Positions 4,846-7,302 of a stretch of DNA of 7,302 nt are shown here, in pieces; positions within the stretch are counted from its first letter, which is position 1; every line of letters begins with the position of its first letter. The DNA lies in assembly GCA_017457555.1 (NCBI GenBank), contig JAFTHG010000070.1, forward strand, positions 1 through 7,302, given 5' to 3'. A model generated the notes under the pieces. That model ran no database searches and had not been told where the DNA came from. It was given only the letters and a program-made list of their open reading frames with translations. The DNA comes from Kiritimatiellia bacterium (lineage in GTDB: Bacteria; Verrucomicrobiota; Kiritimatiellia; RFP12; DVOR01). The translations under genes were made by a program, and so were the position numbers.

Positions 4846-6432
4846 ATGAGTAAACTGAAAGAGGTCTTTCCCGGACTGGCGGATCTACTGAACAGCGGTC
4901 AGAAGTCCTGGAAGTGGTTGCGCTTTTGGGTGCCGGCTGAAGGGGAAACCTTGCAGACTGGCCGCATCGTCTTTATCTGTGCGGTTGTTGGTATTGTTGT
5001 TGGTCTGATGGCGGTGTGGTTCTTCTCCATGATTGAGTGGGTGAAGGTCTATGCGTTAGAATCATTTGCACACCATTCTCCACCGGCGGCAGGTGGAGAA
5101 CTTGCAATTGCACATCCGCTGGATATCCGTTATACCCTCCTTGATCGCATTTGGGGTGGCGGTGAGGTTTTGGGATATACGATTCCCTCTTTGGGCGATA
5201 TTTTTTCCGGATTCATTCGTTTTCTTCTGCCGGGAATTGGCGCATTGCTTGCGTGTCTGGTGGCACGTCGCTTTGCACCTTCAGCAGGTGGGCATGGCAC
5301 AGATACGGTGATTGGTGCCTATCATCATTCTGCTACGAATATCCCACTCGCGGTGGCACCGGTAAAAGTAATCGCTTCATCACTGGTGATTGGTACGGGT
5401 GGTTCCGCTGGTGCGGAGGGCCCGATTACACAGATTGGCGCAGCGTGTGGAACTGCGGTGGCCCGTTTGTTCAGGTTGTCTGTTTACGAACGGCGCATTC
5501 TGTTGGCCGCCGGAATGGCTGCCGGTATTGGTGCGATTTTCCGTTCTCCAATGGCAGGTGCACTCTTTGCAGCAGAAATCTTTTACCGGGGCTTTGACTT
5601 GGAAGGGGATGTTCTGATACCTTCAATGGTTGCATCCACGGTTTCGTACATGACCTTCGCCTGTGTCTTTGGTTGGGAACCGGTCTTCCATACGCCACAA
5701 GAATTTTTTAATTCACCGATTAAATTTGTCTGCTACACCTTGTTGGCCTTTATCATTGCCGCTATGGTGCGTTTCAGCATTATGTTTTTCCGTCAAACGG
5801 AAATTGTCTTTCGGCGGTCACGCATGAAACCATGGGCAAAACCGTTTGTGGGCGGTTTGATGGTTGGTACGATTGGGCTCTTTTTCCCTCAGATTCTTTC
5901 CTCTGGCTACGGTTACATCCAGCAAACCTTACAAGGGAATCAAGTAGTATGGGAGTCGCCTTATTTCGGTCAACATCTGATTCTATTGCTCTTGGGTTTG
6001 GGCGTCCTCAAGGCAATTGCAACGGCCTTTAGTGTGGGATCCGGTGGCGCTGGCGGTATGTTGGGCCCCGCCCTTTTCAGTGGCGCAATGTATGGTGCCG
6101 GGATTGGCGCACTCTTTGACTGGCTCTTTCCGGAATTACAGATTTCTATTGCAAACTGTGCAATGATTGGGATGGCAGGATATTTGACTGCGGCGGTGCG
6201 AACCCCTCTGGCAGCTATCCTGATGGTGGGTGAGTGTACAGGTAATCATAACTTACTATTGCCTGCGATGTGGGTTTGTGGACTCTCATTCTTACTGACG
6301 CCCGGCTGGACACTTTATCGGAGTCAAGTACGCGATCGCGACTCGTCTCCGGCTCATCAGGAACGGCACGGTTCGTTAAAACATGATGTTGCCATCCGTA
6401 TTCAGCCCGGCAAACGTATCAAACGTTCTTAA
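4846..6432 (+). CDS. ClC family chloride channel/transporter without its own CBS domains
   Basis: An inner-membrane anion channel or exchanger of 528 residues with about ten hydrophobic helices from residue ~39 to 490. Family motifs: GGHGTDTVIGAYH at 148-160 in place of GSGIP, with His-150 where E. coli ClC-ec1 has Ser-107; GGSAGAEGPITQIG at 185-198 (canonical GREGP) with the gating glutamate kept as Glu-191; GSGGAGGMLGPAL at 398-410 (canonical GGxFxP); and helix-R WTLYRSQVRDRDSSPAH, where Tyr-491 probably equals the chloride-binding Tyr-445. ALFAAEIFYRGF at 239-250 places Ile-245 at the position of ClC-ec1 Glu-203, the internal proton glutamate. The chain ends about 30 residues after helix R, with no CBS pair, unlike many ClC proteins. 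The ATG lies two bases after the EIIA-CBS stop, with no good Shine-Dalgarno sequence, suggesting translational coupling. Substrate is inferred as chloride, not shown. Confidence 0.93.
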   Translation: MSKLKEVFPGLADLLNSGQKSWKWLRFWVPAEGETLQTGRIVFICAVVGIVVGLMAVWFFSMIEWVKVYALESFAHHSPPAAGGELAIAHPLDIRYTLLDRIWGGGEVLGYTIPSLGDIFSGFIRFLLPGIGALLACLVARRFAPSAGGHGTDTVIGAYHHSATNIPLAVAPVKVIASSLVIGTGGSAGAEGPITQIGAACGTAVARLFRLSVYERRILLAAGMAAGIGAIFRSPMAGALFAAEIFYRGFDLEGDVLIPSMVASTVSYMTFACVFGWEPVFHTPQEFFNSPIKFVCYTLLAFIIAAMVRFSIMFFRQTEIVFRRSRMKPWAKPFVGGLMVGTIGLFFPQILSSGYGYIQQTLQGNQVVWESPYFGQHLILLLLGLGVLKAIATAFSVGSGGAGGMLGPALFSGAMYGAGIGALFDWLFPELQISIANCAMIGMAGYLTAAVRTPLAAILMVGECTGNHNLLLPAMWVCGLSFLLTPGWTLYRSQVRDRDSSPAHQERHGSLKHDVAIRIQPGKRIKRS

Positions 6433-6448
6433 TTTTTTGGATTAGTTT

Positions 6449-7302
6449 ATGGTAAAAGAACAGACGCTTCCCGAGGAACTTTCCTGCGAGATCCGTGAGC
6501 GGGTCTTTGGGGATGGTTTTATTCGTTTAACACAGTCCCTTACACGGGAAGGTGTGCCGTTTCGTATCTCTTTGCGTCCGGTCCGCCTGAAAGGTGAACG
6601 CTTCTTTCAGGCAGAGATGTGTGATGATGGCCGGACACAGGTGCGTAATCTGTCGGAGCAGGCCGCACGTAAAGGGTTGGAAGATATTTTGCGCCAACCG
6701 GGTAAACGCGACTTGCATATTATCAGCACGCTGGGGGATTTGCATGTCCGTGTGACAAAGAAGGGCAAACCGCTGGTATCGCGAGGAAAGCCCAAAGCCA
6801 CAACAACGGCAGAAGCGCCCGTTATTCAAGAGGGGCATGATCACGTTAAAAAGCAACCCCTGACCTCGTTTGATGCGACACCGCTATTACGCGTGTTGGG
6901 TTTGGCAGATTCGCGGGGGCAGATTAAGCCGTCGATGCGTGGCAAGTATGATCAGGTCAATGCGCTGTTGCGGGCGGTGGAACCGCTGTTGCCGGAAAAG
7001 GTGCCCACAAAGTTTACGGTGATTGATTGTGGATGTGGCAAAGCTTATCTGACACTTGCGTTACATCGCTATTTAGTCTGCGCAAAGGGGTGGCCACAGG
7101 TTCAAATTGTTGGTGTTGACAAAAATGAATCGGTCGTTACCTCTGCCAGAGAGATGGCCAATGCCTTGGGTGTTGGGGACGATGTAACCTTTCAAGCGTG
7201 TACGATTGATGCGGCGACATTGCCACAGGAGCCGGATTTGGTGATGAGTCTGCATGCGTGTGATACGGCTACAGCTGATGCATTGATTGCGGCTGTCAAG
7301 AC
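6449..7302 (+). CDS. Class I SAM-dependent methyltransferase (Methyltransf_32 / METTL25-like), 3' end beyond window
   Basis: 284 codons are open to the window end, with no stop. Residues 1-~115 form a distinct N-terminal domain (TREGVPFRISLRPVRLKGER, then TQVRNLSEQAARKGLEDIL) ending in a basic stretch, KKGKPLVSRGKPKA, then a low-complexity linker at ~116-140. The catalytic domain starts near 160 with KPSMRGKYDQVNALL, followed by SAM motif I VIDCGCGKAYLTLAL at 191-205, the acidic motif II IVGVDKNESVV at 220-230, and SLHACDTATADALI at 267-280. The LHACDTATD-like segment is typical of a family shared by bacteria and eukaryotes (METTL25/RRNAD-like); bacterial members are around 400 residues, so roughly 100 residues are missing. 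The substrate is unknown; a basic N-terminal part would fit RNA but that is inference. Start ATG at 6449 is 16 bases after clc, with no clear Shine-Dalgarno sequence; it is probably read from the same transcript. Confidence 0.82.
   Translation, partial: MVKEQTLPEELSCEIRERVFGDGFIRLTQSLTREGVPFRISLRPVRLKGERFFQAEMCDDGRTQVRNLSEQAARKGLEDILRQPGKRDLHIISTLGDLHVRVTKKGKPLVSRGKPKATTTAEAPVIQEGHDHVKKQPLTSFDATPLLRVLGLADSRGQIKPSMRGKYDQVNALLRAVEPLLPEKVPTKFTVIDCGCGKAYLTLALHRYLVCAKGWPQVQIVGVDKNESVVTSAREMANALGVGDDVTFQACTIDAATLPQEPDLVMSLHACDTATADALIAAVK

Noticed and set aside
6413..6439. AACGT-ATCAA-ACGTT hairpin followed by six Ts at the end of clc
   Set aside because: Only a 5-bp, AT-rich stem lying inside the clc coding end, with TAA between stem and T-run, and the methyltransferase starts 16 bases later. 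Too weak to call a terminator.
1..7302. CRISPR arrays, insertion sequences, rRNA, att sites
   Set aside because: No direct repeats with spacers, transposase-like frames, terminal inverted repeats or conserved RNA gene sequence were seen on either strand.

Overview
The window is a stretch of bacterial chromosome in which every gene after the first ~111 bases lies on the + strand. The gene set points to a Gram-negative, diderm bacterium: a CDP-diacylglycerol synthase next to the MEP-pathway enzyme Dxr, an AsmA-like envelope protein, a nitrogen-PTS-like EIIA fused to CBS domains, and a ClC anion transporter. The cdsA-dxr neighbourhood and the CdsA signature variant (MGG and DTFD where HGG and DRxD are usual) would fit the Planctomycetes-Verrucomicrobia-Chlamydiae superphylum, perhaps a Verrucomicrobia/Kiritimatiellae/Lentisphaerae-like member. 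This lineage call is inference from memory and is low confidence.

Layout. 1-111: an AT-rich piece (36 G+C in the first 110 bases) that reads on the minus strand as part of an ammonium transporter. It stops abruptly where the 5'-truncated cdsA begins and looks like foreign or chimeric sequence. 111-1812: cdsA (C-terminal half) then dxr, giving phospholipid precursor and isoprenoid precursor synthesis. 1845-2774: a class I (cupin) mannose-6-phosphate isomerase with its own Shine-Dalgarno sequence. 2789-2818: a plausible sigma70-type promoter. 2850-3713: a single-pass AsmA-like protein whose tail is a run of 11-residue repeats. 3714-3904: a 191-base gap holding a 14-bp perfect-stem hairpin and a 15-codon mini-ORF preceded by one of the strongest ribosome binding sites in the window. 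3905-4843 and 4846-6432: an EIIA-CBS-CBS protein followed after only 2 bases by a ClC channel/transporter that has no CBS domains of its own. 6449-end: a two-domain SAM-dependent methyltransferase cut by the window end.

How the genes work together. The first block is a housekeeping envelope/lipid group (CDP-DAG, isoprenoid precursor, mannose-6-P/fructose-6-P exchange, AsmA-like envelope protein). The second block is best read as a two-gene anion-transport unit in which the CBS sensor module normally fused to ClC proteins is supplied by a separate protein that also carries a PTS-type phosphoacceptor histidine. That pairing is the most interesting biology here. The most important caution is the probable chimeric junction at about base 111, which affects any reading of the cdsA start.
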